Source of the DNA: Glandiceps talaboti
Taxonomy: Eukaryota; Hemichordata; Enteropneusta; Spengelidae
DNA length: 64,000 nt
Direction: 5' to 3'
NCBI RefSeq assembly: GCF_964340395.1
Contig: NC_135554.1
Location: forward strand, 682,001 to 746,000
Shown piece after piece: positions 62,441 through 64,000 of the stretch. Made by a program: the position numbers and the translations under genes. Under the pieces are notes generated by a model. That model saw nothing but the letters and a program-made list of their open reading frames with translations. It was not told where the DNA came from and made no database searches. The stretch's first letter is position 1, and every line of letters starts with the position of its first letter.

Positions 62441-63990
62441 CTCAACTCACGGATATAGATATCACTGTAGAGAAAATTAAAAAAGATCCTAAGTAACCTA
62501 AACACAGGTAAGTCCTCAGGACCCGATGGGCTTCATCCTAGGATTTTGAAGGAAATTGCTGAACCACTTTCACTTCCACTAGCGTTCATTTTTAAATGCT
62601 CAATGGATCACGGTATTAGCCCTTCAGTCTGGAAAACAGCACATATAACACCAATTTTCAAAGGGAGATCGTCATTGTTGTCTTACGTGTATTATCTATA
62701 AAGTGATGGAATCCTTAGTACGCGATGAGATACTATCTCACATGCAACAAAATAACCTTCTCCACAACGATCAACACGGATTTCTAAATGGTAGATCTTG
62801 TGTAACATAACTATTAGAATCCTTGGATGGTTGGACCGAAATTCTAGACGAAGGTGGCTGTACATGTGTTGATGTGATTTACATGGACTTTATGAAGGCT
62901 TTTGATAAGGTTCCTCATCAGCGTTTGCTCCAGAAACTGTCAGCCTGTCACATTGAGGGAAAACTACTAAATTGGATAGAAGCCTTCCTAAGTAATCGTA
63001 GGCAACGTGTCAACGTCAACGGGGAGTTCTCTGATTGGGGAAATGTCTACAGTGGCATTCCACGGGGAAGTGTGTTAGGACCCTTACTATTTGTGATTGT
63101 GATTAATGACATGCCAAACTGTACCGTACCATCTCTACATCAAAACTCTTCGCGGATGATACAGAGATATTCACCAGATCGGATGTTCAAGATGGCCCAA
63201 CAACACTGCAACAGGACTTGAACTCACTACAACAGTGGTCAGATATCTGACTGTTAAAATTTCATCATCAAAAATGTAAGGTTTTGCAGCTAGGACAGAA
63301 TAGTCCACATGCAACTTATACTATGGGATCTGACCAACCAGTTATCCTTGAGCATATTTCAGAAAAGAAAGACCTTGGTGTTACAATAAATTGACTGCAA
63401 ACTATCATTCGATCAACATATATTGCTAAGATTACACAGTCGACTTCTGTGGATCATCCGTAGAACCTTCAACTTTTTGGACAAGGACATCGTTATCTTC
63501 TTATATCGTGGATTGATTAGACCTCACTTAGAATATGCTCATTCAGTTTGGACGCTATACAAGGCTCATCAAATTAACACCATCGAGTCTGTGCAACGAC
63601 GTGCCACTAAACTAATACCTGGACTACATAAATTAACATATCCTGAAAGACTTCGTTCACTTGAACTTCCGACGTTAACTTACAGACGAGTCAGAGGTGA
63701 CATGGTTGAAGTTTACAAACTAACTCATGGATACCAGCCAGGTTACTCGAGGTCACCCATATAAATTAAAGAAACTAAATACACCCTCACTGGAAATTCG
63801 ACGTCATTTTTTCTCAAATCGAGTCTTTCAACCATGGAACAGCTTACCAGACAATTTAGTAAATGCACCAACTATAAACTCTTTCAAGTCAAGATTCGAC
63901 AGACATTGGGGTGCAAAGCCGTTTCTCTATGAATGTTCTATTGATCCATACTTCCAATACCGTCGCACAGGAAAATATGCACTGGACTGA
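62441..63990 (+). pseudogene. CR1-like reverse transcriptase and C-terminus, broken
   Basis: Blocks in order across several frames: SSGPDGLHPRILKEIAEP, I-T-P-I-F-K-G, Q-H-G-F-L-N-G-R-S-C followed by a stop near 62808, motif A VIYMDFMKAFDKVPHQR, motif B GIPRGSVLGPLLFV, then after a shift FADDTEIF (about 63150). Next come LDKDIVIFLYRGLIRPHLEY and, after a last shift near 63745, TRGHPYKLKK and WNSLPDNLVNAPTINSFK, the usual C-terminal end of CR1-group elements. At least four frame breaks are visible, so it is an old copy. Confidence 0.88.
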
Positions 63991-64000
63991 TTTCACTATG

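Overview
The window comes from an intron-rich, AT-rich animal genome, most likely a marine invertebrate. It carries spliceosomal introns, long satellite arrays, and LINE (Tx1/L1-like, CR1-like, L2-like), Copia, Helitron-type and cut-and-paste transposons. I cannot fix the species from sequence alone. There is no bacterial-type operon, rRNA, tRNA or CRISPR array.

One host gene runs through almost the whole window on the minus strand: an orthologue of the SPATA6/SPATA6L family (sperm connecting-piece protein). Six coding exons were found by splice sites, matching phases and protein similarity: 59979-60026 (start codon), 53781-53918, 27497-27718, 22536-22690, 14122-14251 and 3496-3613. They join in frame to 269 complete codons plus the first base of another. 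The 3' end of the gene is not seen and probably lies beyond position 1. Of more than 56 kb, only about 0.8 kb is coding.

The introns hold five unrelated tandem arrays, about 29.5 kb in total or nearly half the window: a 30/31-bp repeat (2241-2874), another 31-bp repeat (22717-27125), a 38-bp repeat of about 20 kb (27980-48049) with nested segmental duplications, a 21-bp repeat (48711-51172) and a 36-bp repeat (56026-58031). Long 'ORFs' in these arrays come from unit lengths or stop-poor units, not from genes.

The introns are also littered with transposons. A Tx1/L1-like LINE (about 3.66-12.59 kb, plus strand) is split by a 4.18-kb Helentron-like element with a precise no-duplication junction. 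A second LINE of the same kind (16.6-18.5 kb, minus) has a 16-bp target duplication. A Copia LTR element (19.8-22.0 kb, minus) has LTRs, a primer-binding site and a 5-bp duplication but no polymerase. A CR1-like LINE (60.38 kb to the window end) sits just upstream of the gene and is itself split by a 1.19-kb terminal-inverted-repeat element with a 6-bp duplication. An L2-like relic, two small inverted-repeat elements and several copies of a dispersed repeat complete the picture. All LINE and LTR reading frames carry frameshifts, stops, truncations or insertions, so none looks active.
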